64,000 nucleotides of DNA from assembly GCA_022225965.2 (NCBI GenBank), contig JAKJXP020000087.1, positions 124,001 to 188,000 on the forward strand, in the 5' to 3' direction. Below the pieces are notes generated by a model. That model saw nothing but the letters and a program-made list of their open reading frames with translations. It did no database searches and had not been told where the DNA came from. This DNA is from Diatrype stigma (Eukaryota; Ascomycota; Sordariomycetes; Xylariales; Diatrypaceae). A program made the position numbers and the translations under genes. This document shows, piece by piece, positions 1-11,305 of this stretch; within the stretch, counting starts at the first letter, position 1; each line of letters begins with the position of its first letter.

Positions 1-1294
1 CTGGCACAAACAAAACTCTAAGTTCGAAGGTTTGGAAATGATGGTAGGTGGCTACTTAGTATGTAGTCGAAGGATAGATTGGGTGGGTGATGATGATAGT
101 GGTGATACACGCGGGCACACCTTGTCTGTCTGGTTGACTGACTGACTGACTGGCTGGCTGGCTGGCTGGCGGATGGACTGACAGGCCAGGTAACTACATA
201 TACTGGATTGCATTACATTTTAGTCAAGATGTATGTATATATAAGAGGTTATGGGAGCTATAAGAGCCGATCTAACCTGACCTGTACTAGTCACAATGCT
301 TCTAACCGACAGATGACGAAGCAGGCGATCAGACTGCCCGTACCTGTGTATGTAACTACATAGTCTAGATGGCAATGAGGGCGACACCTGGGTGATAACT
401 TATCTCCCAAGGTTCCTATTGCAAAGAATGCCTATAGGGATGCGTTCCAATTGCCAACTTCAGACGAAGATACCCGATTGAGACGAGAAGAAAGGGGGGT
501 GTTGGCTGATTGGCCTCTTCAGCTGCCTTAGGCCTACTCGGTACATACGTAGTGATTTGTTATTACAGCAGAATTCCAGTTATCCAATCACGAAACGTCA
601 AGTGTAGTGTCTTGATTGCCTGTGGCCTTCCAAGGTTACAATCTGCCTACTTAGTTCTACTATCTACTCAGGGGATAGACATGCCTTAGGTAGGCACCTA
701 GAGACGTCGCTAATGTGGCGGTTTTAGTATATGTGTATGTTGTAAGTATGCCCTTGCTGTGCCTACCGACATACTGTCAGAACTGTACATACACACATAC
801 ATGTCTATTTATCTACCCATAACTTATGGCATTGCTATGTTTGATAATTACATACATCCTCAGGATGCTATCGAAAGTCCCGCATCGATAGGCACTGCAG
901 CAACTTGACTTGGTGTTGGCTAGGTACTTGAGTGGTCCCCCAGCCCCTGATCCCTGGTGTGCCAGACGCGCCAGACCGATCAACGCATCTTAAGAAGTAC
1001 CAAGTATTTTCAACGTTTATTCATAAAGCGGTCAGGCATTTATCAATTCCATTTTGTATAATCGCTATTTGCGTACTTGTCCAACCTTTTACCTGGCGTC
1101 ATCCTGCTCAATCGCTGTAAGACGAACCGAGTCTAATGCATTGCCAAGTTGGTCCCGGCTAACTAAAAGCTGGAGCCGAAGCCAGGGCCGACCCATATGA
1201 CCTGTCCTCACAACATCTCATCTAGTTAGTCCATGCAATACTGTATCACTCGCTATATCCTCAAGTGTCCTTGTAATGGCAGTGTTTATGGTAT
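1..1294. other. intergenic, downstream of NCA2
   Basis: No credible coding region was seen. The left end holds a tetranucleotide array (about 135-170) and TAC/GTA-rich, ACATAC-type sequence common to the intergenic parts of this window. It presumably contains the 3' UTR of the NCA2 gene, which ends at 1295. Confidence 0.5.
135..170. repeat. tetranucleotide microsatellite (GACT)n then (GGCT)n
   Basis: Four tandem GACT units run directly into about five GGCT units. This is a simple sequence repeat outside any gene. Confidence 0.9.
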
Positions 1295-3367
1295 TCATGT
1301 CAGATACTTGGAATAAGCCCAGCGGATTCTTTCTAGAGCCCGAACTTGCGACCCGATGCCCTTGAGGTTAGCGAGGTCGTCCAGGTCCTCGAGAAACTCC
1401 TTCTCGATGTCTGCTGGGATGGTCTTTCGCGCGAGACGGCGGAGAACATGAATCTCGCTAATCAGCATGCCGTGGTCCTTGTATACGAGGACATTGTTCG
1501 AAGGGGGGGAGGCAAGAGCCTCTGACAGGATTCGGTCGATATTACGCAAAACGCGTACGCATTTCCTGGCCCTGTGGTTCTTGTTGAGGCCTTTCCGGCC
1601 ACCAAGCGCTCCTCGAAGGTATTGCATCACCCCGATCGATACGATGATACCGGGAGTCAAGCCGACGAAGCCAAAAACGAGTTCTTGGCTTTTCAGGAGA
1701 GCATCAATGCCGCTCATAGCAACCTCCACATCTACCTTGGTCTTCTGCACCTGGATGAGCAGCGTTCGTACCAGATCACCCCTTATTGTCCCCTTGAGGG
1801 GGCTTCTTAGGTCTTTTTCGTAAGCACGAAGCACCGGTGTGAGGTCGCCTTCTTTGACCTTGGCTCTGATCTCTGCGACCTGTGTTTCCGACAGAGAGGA
1901 CTCCCCTGTTGCAGCAGTCGGGCTATCGAGGGCGAAATCTACCACCATGCGTTCCAAGCTTTCCCGGTCTGCCTTCAGACTATCCTTGCTCATGATAGCT
2001 ATCTCACTATTGGAATCATGACGGATGGTGCCGATGACCTTGCGGACGGGTTCTACAACCCAATTGAACCAGAAATCGCGGACCGTCACACCGAAATCTT
2101 GGACCCATTGGAGAATTTCCTGTCGTCTCTGGACAAAGATCCGGAGAATCGTGCTAGAAGAGAGTAGGAGGGCGGTAGCTGGTAGCCAGTACCGCACGAT
2201 CCTGGATGGTCGCCCATTCTCGGCAACCAATTGTTTAACGGCTGCCCTATGTGCAGGTACGTGTGTTGTAAGTAGGCGATGAAGTCTCCTCGCCACTATA
2301 GCAGGTCGACTTGCTTCGTCGCCCTCGGATGGGATTGATAGCTCCGGATCATCATCAACACCGACGAATACTTTGTCTTCAAACTCAGCAACGTCAGCGT
2401 CCAGGATCGGCGCTTCTCTGAGCACCATATCCATCAAGGCGACACTTCTCTCCACAACACCTTTCCATTCCTGATCAGCGGACGCGATCAGGTCGTGCTT
2501 CCCATCGCCACTCCTTTGGCTTCCGAACTCCAATGCCTCATCGATGAGAACGCCAAGACTACTGGCGGATAGTTCTCTGAGCTTTCGCAGCCGATCTTGC
2601 TTGTCACGAGCTTCGGCGCGAGCTAAGGCGACAGGCGACATGATTCTTCGATGGACGTTAGCCAAAGACCTCTCCCTTATGCTTTCCCGGACAATGGCAT
2701 AGAATTGATGCCACTTCTCGGAGAACCCAGTTGGCTGCAGTTCCTGGCCTCCCCCGCGCTCCGTGCTATCGGCAGATAGGTGGCCCTGAGTAAATTGCTG
2801 TAACCGAGCCTTGCTCTCCTCATATACATCCAGAGTCCAAGTCCATAGTCGGTACGGGGATGTCTGCACCATATAAAGGGTGCCATAAGTTGGAGATGAT
2901 AGGACCTCATCCCAATACCAAATATGGGAACTCAAAGGCGTAATCTGGTTCAACAGAGCCTCTACAACGACACCATAGGTTTGGATAGTCGCCTTGCTCA
3001 CTAGTAGCCATTCGAGCTCGGATTCGTACTGATTTGTGGTGGGCTTGTCATCCTGCTGTGATAACAGCTTCGACTGGGAAAGAAGCCCCTGCAACTGCCA
3101 CGGAGGGATACGAGGCTGCGAAGCTGAACCCGACGACAGTGTCTTGATCACCCGTAGCAAGTCCCTGACCCGAGGGCTGTCCAAGTCGGAGATCCCTTGA
3201 GAGGCAACCTCTCCTCCATCGTCTTCATTGCCTGCTAAGTGACTGAAAGGTATGCGGTCTAACTGCGCGTCTAAACGCCGCACCTGACTAGAAACCGTGT
3301 AAGCTGTGTCCGCTCAGACACGATTTCCGCATACAAAGACAAGAACTTACTCTGCCACCACAGACAT
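1295..3367 (-). CDS. NCA2: Nuclear control of ATPase protein 2 (NCA2-like), mitochondrial
   Basis: In yeast, Nca2 is a mitochondrial membrane protein needed for normal expression of the mitochondrial ATP6/ATP8 message. The long exon (1295-3287) encodes a protein with the family features YWDEV and SSPTYGTLYMVQTSP in the first 150 residues, a hydrophobic segment near residues 373-391 (WLPATALLLSSS), and the conserved block LTPGIIVSIG followed by QYLRG near the C-terminus. The true start is probably not in this exon. A 17-nt exon at 3351-3367 gives MSVVA plus GA, followed by a GTAAGT donor. Splicing to 3287 gives DQVRRLDAQLDRI, the usual family N-terminus. The intron is 3288-3350. The predicted length is 669 aa, typical for filamentous fungi. 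The family call is sure; the short first exon is inferred from splice signals and phase. Confidence 0.93.
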
Positions 3368-4334
3368 CCTTACACAACGGGGTGCTAGATCGTTAATCCG
3401 GATGCAGTGTTGGTGTTATTCAGGGGTGTCGGGATCCGGAGTTCGTCGTAAGCATAGGTAGAGTGGCGTGATCATAGCACGATACGGGTATTCGGGCACC
3501 GGGGAAGACTTTTGGGGCAGGGCTGCGCAGAGATGACAACGGGGCCAAATCGGTCGATAAAAAGTGTGGGCGTCCCGAAAAAAGACAGGAAACCCGACTA
3601 GTATGGCGTATCCAATGAACGAATGGGCTGATTATACTAGATTATTGGCCTGTCTGCCTGTCGGGCAGGGTGAGCAATCTGAAGCACTTGCTATAGCAAC
3701 GATGTTTTTATGTGCTATAGCGAACACTGAAAACCACCACAATGCATCTAGATCCAGGTTGTGTTACGTTCTGAGGTAAGGCTACAGCTACCTAATGATT
3801 CCAGTATCTACTTACCTGCCCGCCTACCGTCCACATTACTTGAGTACCTAGTAGGTAGACCTGATGGCCTTCCAGGTTGATTATTCGCAAAGGCAGCAGA
3901 TGCGAGCATTATGAGGTCATACATAGCCGGAAGCCCTCTGAGGGTTGACTAACTGTGTAACCGTCGCACACAAACTTGGCAGGAGTAGGTTTGGAAGTTT
4001 GTTAGGTAAACCAAGTATGTACATACGAAATGTACACAGTGATTGAGGTCCATAATACATAGCCTACATACATGTACGCACACGTAGCACCGGAGGTGCG
4101 AAGTAAGTAGCAGAGTAGGTAGGTATTGTACATACATAGTTAGTAGTATGTAGTTAGTCGCATGGCCTGACAATCGTGACAATCGGCATCTCGCCGGCCG
4201 GGGCTTGGGCTGGGTTAGGTAAGCACTGATCTGCTATTTGCCATCTGCCGGAAGTTGGAGGCGTTGGTGTCCGGTAGAGTTGTGCCTTATCGATCCAAGG
4301 TGTACCAGTTTAGTTAGTGTAGTCTAAGATGTGA

Positions 4335-4430
4335 AGGGGCCAGGGCCAGAGAAGCCAGCGAAGCCAGAGAAGGCGGCCAGAGAAGGCGGCCAGAGAAGGG
4401 GCAGCAGACAGGGCAGACAGGGCAGAAAGG
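4335..4430. repeat. imperfect GGCCAGAGAAGGC tandem repeat
   Basis: Units of about 13 bp (GGCCAGAGAAGGC and variants such as GAAGCCAGCGAAGCCAG) repeat several times and end in two GGGCAGACA copies. No coding interpretation holds. Confidence 0.7.
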
Positions 4431-4546
4431 GGTGAACCCGAATACGAGGCCGCCACATACTATGTACATACCACCTCACCAAGTCCCGTCGACACACACT
4501 GGCTGACCGCACCACCGCACCACCGCACCGCGGGTAGATATCCCGC

Positions 4547-4553
4547 TATAAAA
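4547..4553 (+). promoter_or_regulatory. TATA-like box upstream of ERG25
   Basis: TATAAAA lies about 590 bp upstream of the ERG25 start. It could be the core promoter if the 5' UTR is long or spliced, but AT-rich heptamers also arise by chance. Confidence 0.25.
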
Positions 4554-5139
4554 TAGTGCACCTCAGTTCATGCGCCTGTGTGGGGCCGGCTCCTGATCGG
4601 ATTCTCGAATTCCAGGTGGTCTCATTGTGGCAGCAGATGGTTGATTGGTCGAACGACCAAGATCCAATCAGCGATCGACGTTCTCGACAAGCAAATTTCA
4701 AGCTGCCAGGGCGTCCAGGGCATCCCAGGGATTCCGGGGGCTGCTGGGTTCCTGGGCAGCTGCTACCGCCGTCCCCGTACCTTTAGTTAGGTTCCTATAG
4801 TGAGTCTCTGGTAGGAACTTTCTACCGCTCAGAATCTAATCTTAATCTGGCCTCCACTTCTTTATCAATAGAAATATTCCAGGAGTCCCTTTCCTTTCTC
4901 CCTCCAATTGCTACTCTCTCCGCAGAAGCAGCTTTCCCTTCCTTTGAGTTGAGTTGAGTTCCATCGTTGAGTTGCACGTTGGGCCGGTCCGGAGCAACAC
5001 TCATTCCACCTCGGAGGATACTTCCACTACCTACCTACTCAGGTACTCACACAGCTCAGCTACTCACACAGCGAGTACGCCTGGATCGTTTCGGAATCTC
5101 CTGAATTTCTGGTCTTCGGATCTTCAAATTCTGCCCAAC

Positions 5140-6267
5140 ATGTCGATGTATGTCTGCTCCTCGTTCCTCACGCGCATGGCTATGCGATACGCGGACGCGT
5201 CGATGCTAACGAGCTTCTCCTTTCGCAGTAACGCGACAGTCGTGGGGGCTTTTACCCAACCTGATACCTACATGAACGTGTTCGAGGAGGTGACCAAGTA
5301 TAATGTGCAGCTCAACGTCGTCGAGCGCCTGTGGGCGGTTAGTTCTACCTCTTGCCCCTGAATATCTGGTCACGAAGGCGAACCCTAGCTAACCGACCTG
5401 GATCTCTAGGCATGGTATCTTTGGATGCAGAACGATGTGCTGGCCACCGGTATCATGAGCTTCGTCATGCACGAAGTCATCTACTTCGGCAGGTCTATTC
5501 CTTGGATGATTATCGACTCGATTCCGTTTTTCAACAGATATAAGCTTCAAAATGTGAGCAGCCGCAACACTTCGTGCTTGGTGAGACAGACCAGAGCTTG
5601 CTAACACTATCCACAGCAAAAAATACCGACTATGAAGGAACAGTGGGAATGCGCCAGCCTGGTGCTCCTCAGCCACTTCACCGTGGAACTCCCCCAGATT
5701 TGGCTATTCCACCCGATCGCCACGTACTTCGGCATGGACTACGGTGTCCCCTTCCCCTCGCTCGGCAAGATGGCCTTCCACATCGCCATCTTCTTCATCA
5801 TGGAGGATGCCTGGCACTATTGGTTCCACCGAGCTCTGCACTACGGTCCCCTCTACAAGATGATTCACAAACTGCACCACACATACTCTGCGCCGTTCGG
5901 ATTGGCCGCCGAGTACGCCTCGCCCATCGAAGTTATGCTCCTCGCGTTCGGAACAGTTGGGGGTCCTATCATCTGGGTGTCTCTCACCGGTGACCTCCAC
6001 CTCTTCACCATGTACATGTGGATCATTGGCCGTCTATTCCAGGCTATCGACTCGCATAGTGGCTACGACTTCCCCTGGAGTCTGCACCATTTCCTGCCCT
6101 TCTGGGCTGGCGCGCATCACCACGACGTCCACCACGAGAAGTTCATTGGAAACTACGCTTCGAGCTTCAGGTGGTGGGACTACGTCCTCGACACCGAGTC
6201 CGGCCCCGAGGCTTCCAAGCGCCGCCGCGACAGGATGATGGCCAAGAAGGCCAAGAAGGCCCAGTAA
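5140..6267 (+). CDS. ERG25: C-4 methylsterol oxidase
   Basis: This is the ER enzyme that oxidises the C-4 methyl groups of sterol intermediates during ergosterol synthesis, a non-haem di-iron oxygenase of the fatty-acid-hydroxylase superfamily. There are four exons: 5140-5147, 5229-5337, 5410-5553 and 5617-6267, giving 303 aa, the normal family size. The protein starts [19 protein letters not shown]. The three iron-binding histidine boxes are intact: HRALH (158-162), HKLHH (171-175) and HHHDVHH (about 254-260). Hydrophobic stretches before the first box fit membrane segments. The C-terminus KKAQ matches a KKxx ER-retrieval signal. The first coding exon is only 8 nt, so a start at the downstream ATG (5632) would remove 92 residues. 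The second intron has a weak donor (GTTAGT). The next gene is convergent (-). Confidence 0.97.
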
Positions 6268-6847
6268 ACACAAAATACCCAACACCTGAGGTACCACTAC
6301 CACCACTAGCATAACTGGGCGTTTGGGGATTTGGAAGAGGCGTATGACCATCGGCGCATTACCATCGACATACGTCGACATCGATTGCAGGCTTCCGGAG
6401 ACTCACCTTTGGTGCAACCAACGAAAATGCCCAGGAAGATGCATTACATTACGGCTCATGAAAAGACTTAATTCTGTACATATTTAGGAGTCGACCGGCC
6501 TTGTACACACTTATAATCCTGACGAACAGATAAAACCCTACATTAGATTAATACAGCACTCCAGCGCCTCGTTCAAGCTGGAGGAAGATAATTGAAGAAA
6601 TCAAAGCAAACCGTATCGAGTTTTTCCTTCAAAATGTGCAATGTTGTCAGGCTGGTTCATCAGCCCAAGGTGCTAGTATACAGTAGGAATCGTTTTGTGA
6701 TACATGCCGAACCGATACATGTCGACCAATCGAGGGCAATTAGGGGATGGAAAAGGAACCGCCACGGTGGTTGTTTTACCCCTCGAATTGATGATAAGCC
6801 GATGACCGGTCCTCCGGATTTTCAAGGAAGCCCGGGTGCCTAGAAAG
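6268..6847. other. intergenic between convergent ERG25 and PCD genes
   Basis: No gene was seen. It should hold the two 3' UTRs; an AT-rich stretch lies around 6420-6600. Confidence 0.5.
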
Positions 6848-8594
6848 CTACTTCTTCGGCCCGCAGCAGTCGCCGGCCGTCGCGGCTCCGCGGTCGGCCA
6901 ACTGCTTCAACTCGCAGCTGCCGCCGCTCTCTTCGACGACCTCCCCGAAGTCCCGTGCTAGGCTGTCGCAGATAGCAGCCAGCTCGATGTCCTTGGCCGA
7001 TAAGCCCTGAGGGTTGTGCGTCGTCCATCGGATGTACGTCGTGTTGTATACCTAGATAGTAGAAGAAAGGGGTTGTAAGTGAGCGAGTGGTCGAGTGCTG
7101 ACGGACTAGGCCCAAGGCAAGGCAGTCTATGATGTGGCTGTCCATAGTGTGGTTCGAGTGTGTGTGCTATGGTGGACGATGAGGTTTTTTTTTTGGTTTT
7201 TTTTTTTTTTTTTTTTTTCTTTGGAAGGGAGACAGGGGTAGACGAGGACAGCTGTCGGATGTCCGTCCGTCCATCCATCTTCACTGCATATTAGGGCGAA
7301 GGGGTCGATCGATGCAAGGGGATGGAGGTCGGTGGGATGCGATGGGGTAATAGAACTCACATTGGACCATTCCGGATGGTGATTCTTGATCTTACACTGC
7401 AATGAGACCGCAGTCATGAAATCCTGGAAAGACGCTATGATTAGTCATGATAGATACGCCGTATATCATGGGTGGTGATTATGCTCTTTGTGTGACTGCT
7501 CCATCCCTAGTACAGCATCGTAGCCATTCGTTTCAAATACCAGGCTGACCGAGGGGACGATTCATCTCCTCGGCATCTGAAAAGAAAAGGGGCCCTGCAG
7601 TTGTGGCAGGAGAACAACCCCCAATCAGCACATCCAGAGTTGGGCACTGACGCCTGGTAGTCATGCCTAGAACTATGTACATGAAAACGACCTCCTTTCA
7701 CCGCCGCTGCTCACACGACACCACTAGACGAAGCTCGTCTCCAACCGCCAAGTGTAATACGAAGCGTAATACAGGTCTCATTACTCAACTATAAGGATAG
7801 CCTTGTCAGCAGTCCCCATAGCGATCATGATCATATGGTAGGATCACGCTGCCCAAACTCAGGCTATCAGATCCCGACAACCCGGTTCGCTCTCGCAGCA
7901 GCAGTGCGGTGGGCATTAGTCAGGCTGTGAGGTCTCTTTCGTATGTACGTAGTCTAAAGTGGCTCGACGCGGAGAGATCACAAAGGGGGTTTCCGTCCCG
8001 GCTTGGAGGTCATCATCTCACACGAAGTATCTATCCACCCACCGCGGCTTCTGCTGGCCGCTGGTAGAAAGAAACAATCCCATGACATGTGATGGATTGG
8101 CGTTTGGTAACGAGATAAGGCGACGGGAGGGGACGTAAAAACAAAAATGAAACCAGCTACCTAAGTTCACTCACCCACGTCTTCGCGAACGTCTTGAACT
8201 TGAAGCTCCGCTCTAGACCTTCGCCCCCAGTGGTCAGGGTCCAGCGTCCGCCGCCGCCGCCGCCGCTACCACCATGGCCTTCTGCTGATTTTAGCAAGGT
8301 CTCTAGGGTCTGACTGAGGGCCTTCTCATCTGAGCCCGCGGAGAATCTGGCGTTGGCGGCAGCGCTCGTTGTCGGCGCCGAAGACGACGAAGCCATCCGT
8401 GCGGTTAAGTATGGTGGTGATGCTGGTGATGAAAGTGGTCGTCGTGATGATGGTGATGGTGATGACGATGACGAAGCGAGGCCACGCTGGTACCAGAAGA
8501 GATGATTACGAGAGCCTGCCTCTGGGATGCAACACAAGAGCTGTCGTGCAGATATGCTGCCCCGACGTATGGGGTGGGCGTAAAGCGAGCGCAT
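6848..8594 (-). CDS. Pterin-4a-carbinolamine dehydratase (4a-hydroxytetrahydrobiopterin dehydratase)
   Basis: Enzymes of this family dehydrate 4a-hydroxytetrahydrobiopterin, recycling the pterin cofactor of aromatic amino-acid hydroxylases. There are three exons: 8175-8594, 7361-7423 and 6848-7051, joined in phase. The family core reads LERSFKFKTFAKTW, DFMTAVSLQCKIKNHHPEWSN, then VYNTTYIRWTTHNPQGLS; the HHPEW motif carries the active-site histidines. The protein ends GDCCGPKK. Two starts are possible. The first (8594) gives 228 aa with an Arg/Ser-rich, acid-poor leader resembling a mitochondrial presequence; the second ATG (8396) gives 162 aa without it. A polyglycine stretch from a CCG repeat precedes the core. 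The first intron (7424-8174) is 751 nt and contains simple sequence; the second (7052-7360) contains a 22-nt T run. The family call is sure; the targeting is inferred. Confidence 0.92.
7185..7218. repeat. poly(T) tract inside a PCD intron
   Basis: Ten Ts, two Gs, then about 22 Ts on the + strand, within the second intron of the pterin dehydratase gene. Short lysine-rich ORFs on the - strand here are artefacts of the homopolymer. Confidence 0.9.
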
Positions 8595-9197
8595 CAGACC
8601 CCCCTCACGGGCTAATTATGATGACTATTAGCAAGGCCAAAGGCGCGCGAGCAACCTGAAGGTTATGAGCCTTGGTTTGTAGTAAATCACCGTTGGACGT
8701 GAGACGATGTTACTCTCCACTGCCTATGCGTATATTTTGCTTGTTGCTTTTATGAGAACGAAGTTGCGCAAGTATGTACGAAGCAGGTCTGTAGGTGTGT
8801 AGCTCAAGAAATTCACTAGTAAAAGATGGCATGTGATAGTCAAGTGATGCAGCAACAGATTTGGTTGCCAAGACTGGTGGGTTCGTCTTTCTTACGTACC
8901 GTTGCAGAGCATTTAGATCTCATTAGTTATTAGTTAACTTATTTAGCTACATGTATTATACCTACTTACAAATATCCAATGTCTAAACATCAATCCTACA
9001 TACGGGAATAACTCAAGGAATAACTATCAATGCCAATATATTGACATGCAATGTTGCTTCGTGATTAGTACGGTACCTGGCCGGTATGAAGAATGCAGCA
9101 ACCCTAGACAATCAATGTCTGCCGATAAGTCGAGGTCGAGATCAGAAGATGAAGATGAAGATATCCGATTTGTCTATCCTTGTTCAACCCAGGAGCA

Positions 9198-9229
<32 letters not shown>

Positions 9230-9701
9230 ATAGAAGGGCCAAGATGATAAACACCAGCCAATGGAAAGTTGGTAAGCGCCATCTGAACACCTCAGCTACA
9301 TGCATCCATGATGTATATATACGCGTATGCGTATGCATATATTGGTCTAGAAGCGCTTCTATATATCAAGACCCAGGGGCCGCTTACCGTTCCCTTTTTC
9401 TTGAGATTGGTTCGAATCCGCGAAGTGCCTATATCCGTTTAGAGATCGATCGTTGTAGGTATAGGTATCGTCAAGGTCCCCCCTCCCCCCTCCCCCCAGC
9501 TACCCCCCTCGTCAGCTAGGCAGTAGTAGTATTGTCTGTTGTCTGTCTACCTCCAGGCCTATCTACCTATTATCTACGGCTTCATCTACAAAACTACCAC
9601 CTCTACTTACCACATCCGTTGCAGATCCCTCCCTACCTGCACACCTTTATAAATACCCCCTAATTATCAATCAAACATCTTAATCATCAACGATCAGCAT
9701 C
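8595..9701. other. intergenic, divergent PCD/amidohydrolase promoter region
   Basis: No gene was recognised. It holds an AGCC tetranucleotide array (9201-9229), AT-rich sequence around 8930-9050, and a pyrimidine-rich stretch from 9470 to 9690 that looks like the amidohydrolase promoter and 5' UTR. A TTATAAATA sequence lies near 9648-9656. Confidence 0.5.
9201..9229. repeat. (AGCC)n microsatellite
   Basis: Seven consecutive AGCC units in the intergenic region upstream of the amidohydrolase gene. Confidence 0.9.
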
Positions 9702-10303
9702 ATGCGAGTAGTCACCACTCCCACCACTCCCACCACCACCACCACCACCACCACCACCACACCCCATCATCCTCCCACTGCCACTACTTCCGGCAGTTGT
9801 GCCGACTACACCGGCATTCGCGCCGACTTAGTAATCCCCGGGCGCGGGGAGCCAATCAGGGACGGGGCGGTGGTGGTGCGCCGCGAGGACGGGCGGATCG
9901 CCTGGGTGGGCGCCTTCGACGCCCTGCCCCCCGAGTACGGCGGCGCCAGCATCGCCCACCGCGTCCCCGTGCTGATGCCGGGCCTCTGGGACTGCCACGC
10001 CCACTTCGCCGCCGCCGGCCGCCCGTGGCGCGCCGACGGCGCCGGCGCCGCCATGCTGCCCGGCGCTGAGGCCCTGACCGGCGCCGTCACCGTCGCCGAC
10101 CTCCGCCGGACCCTCGAGGCTGGCTTCACGAGCGTCAGGGAGCTTTCTGGGGTTCGTTGGCACATTTGATTTTTTGTTTCTTCATTCTTGATCCTGTTTC
10201 TTATTTTCTTTGTTTCATTTGGCCTAATCAGGCTGATGTGACCTATGGTCCTGTTTGTTTATGTTGTCCGTGTGTATGTGTGTAGATCTGTATATGTGCA
10301 TGT

Positions 10304-10341
<38 letters not shown>

Positions 10342-11305
10342 CTATATAATTCGCCCTTTGGGGAAGCGTGCTAATCGCTGCCAGTATGCCGGTTATCTGT
10401 CCCCTGGCATCCGAGACGGCTACATCATTGGCCCAAATGTCTACTCGTCACTGACTGCCCTCTCCATCACGGGCGGCCATGGTGACCTCCAGGACTGTCC
10501 GTTGGATGCGGTATTGGGTTACCAACATGCAGGGGGGCAGGTTCAGCTGTGTGATGGCGTCGACGAATGCACCAAGGCAGTACGATCAGTGGTCCGCAGG
10601 GGGGCCAAGTGCGTCAAAGTGTGTTCGTCGGGTGGAGTCCTCAGTCTAAACGACGACCCAGAGGACAGGCAATTTTCCGACGCCGAACTAAAGGCTATTG
10701 TTGACGAAGCCTCCCGTTCGGGGCGGGCCGTCGCTGCACACGCAATCGGCAAGGCTGGCATCCTCGCTGCCCTGAGGGCGGGCGTGAAGAGCATCGAGCA
10801 TGGATGTTACCTCGACGAAGAAGTTGCGGATCTGATGAAAGAAAAGGGGGCCATCCTGGTAGCGACCCGCCACATCCAGGAGAGTCTCCTCGCCGATTCT
10901 CACGAGTTCCCGCCACAGGTCAGGGAGAAGATCAAGAAGCTCGTTCCTCTAGCTAGGTCTAACTACAGGTTGGCGATTCAGCTCAGTGTCAGGATCGCCC
11001 TCGGCACCGATAGCTTCAGCAGCGACCCGGAGCATCCAATTTCCCACGGGAAGAACGCGATGGAATTACAGCATGCAGCTAACGCCGGGATGAGTCCCAT
11101 ACATATCATCGAAGCCTGCACGGCAACGCCACCCGAAGTACTGGGAAGATACGCCCCCCAGGCCGGGCAGTTGAGAGAGGGTTATGACGCGGACATGATT
11201 GCCGTAGCATCTAACCCGCTAGACAACATCGGCATCCTAACCAAACCCGAGAACATCACGCATGTATGGAAAGGTGGTAGGCTGTTAGTATATAAACCAT
11301 CGTAG
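9702..11305 (+). CDS. Amidohydrolase-superfamily metal-dependent hydrolase (imidazolonepropionase/Xaa-Pro dipeptidase-like)
   Basis: This family hydrolyses amide or cyclic amide bonds with one or two metal ions; the substrate cannot be told here. There are two exons, 9702-10151 and 10385-11305, giving 456 aa. Metal-site elements are in the expected order: CHAHF (His 99 and 101), KCVKVCSSGG (possible bridging lysine), AAHAIGKAG, SIEHG and GTDSFSSDP. The C-terminus has the usual EGYDADMIAVASNPLDN strand that closes the beta-sandwich domain. No signal peptide was seen. Residues 5-25 are an odd low-complexity Thr/Pro run from an ACC repeat. The intron (10152-10384) has a GTTCGT donor and contains a (TG)16 array; splicing joins LSG to YAGYLSPG. 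Family confidence is high and specificity unknown. Confidence 0.92.
10309..10340. repeat. (TG)16 dinucleotide repeat in an intron
   Basis: An uninterrupted TG array inside the single intron of the amidohydrolase gene; flanking sequence is also TG-rich. Confidence 0.95.

Larger units (their letters stand above)
3368..5139. other. intergenic, divergent NCA2/ERG25 promoter region
   Basis: No gene was recognised. It holds an imperfect purine-rich tandem repeat (4335-4430, GGCCAGAGAAGGC-like units), a TATA-like box at 4547-4553, and pyrimidine-rich sequence from about 4800 to 5130 that is probably the ERG25 5' UTR. Confidence 0.5.

Noticed and set aside
4793..4806. CCTATAGTGAGTC, resembling part of a reverse T7 promoter
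   Set aside because: Only a partial match inside normal fungal sequence; no vector sequence around it.
7127..7417. Lysine-rich open frame on the - strand
   Set aside because: Produced by the poly(T) tract within a PCD intron; only the 63-nt exon inside is real.
9343..9419. A-box-like and B-box (GGTTCGAATCC) pair suggesting a tRNA
   Set aside because: Acceptor ends do not pair and the T stem fails; spacing would need an intron. Chance match.
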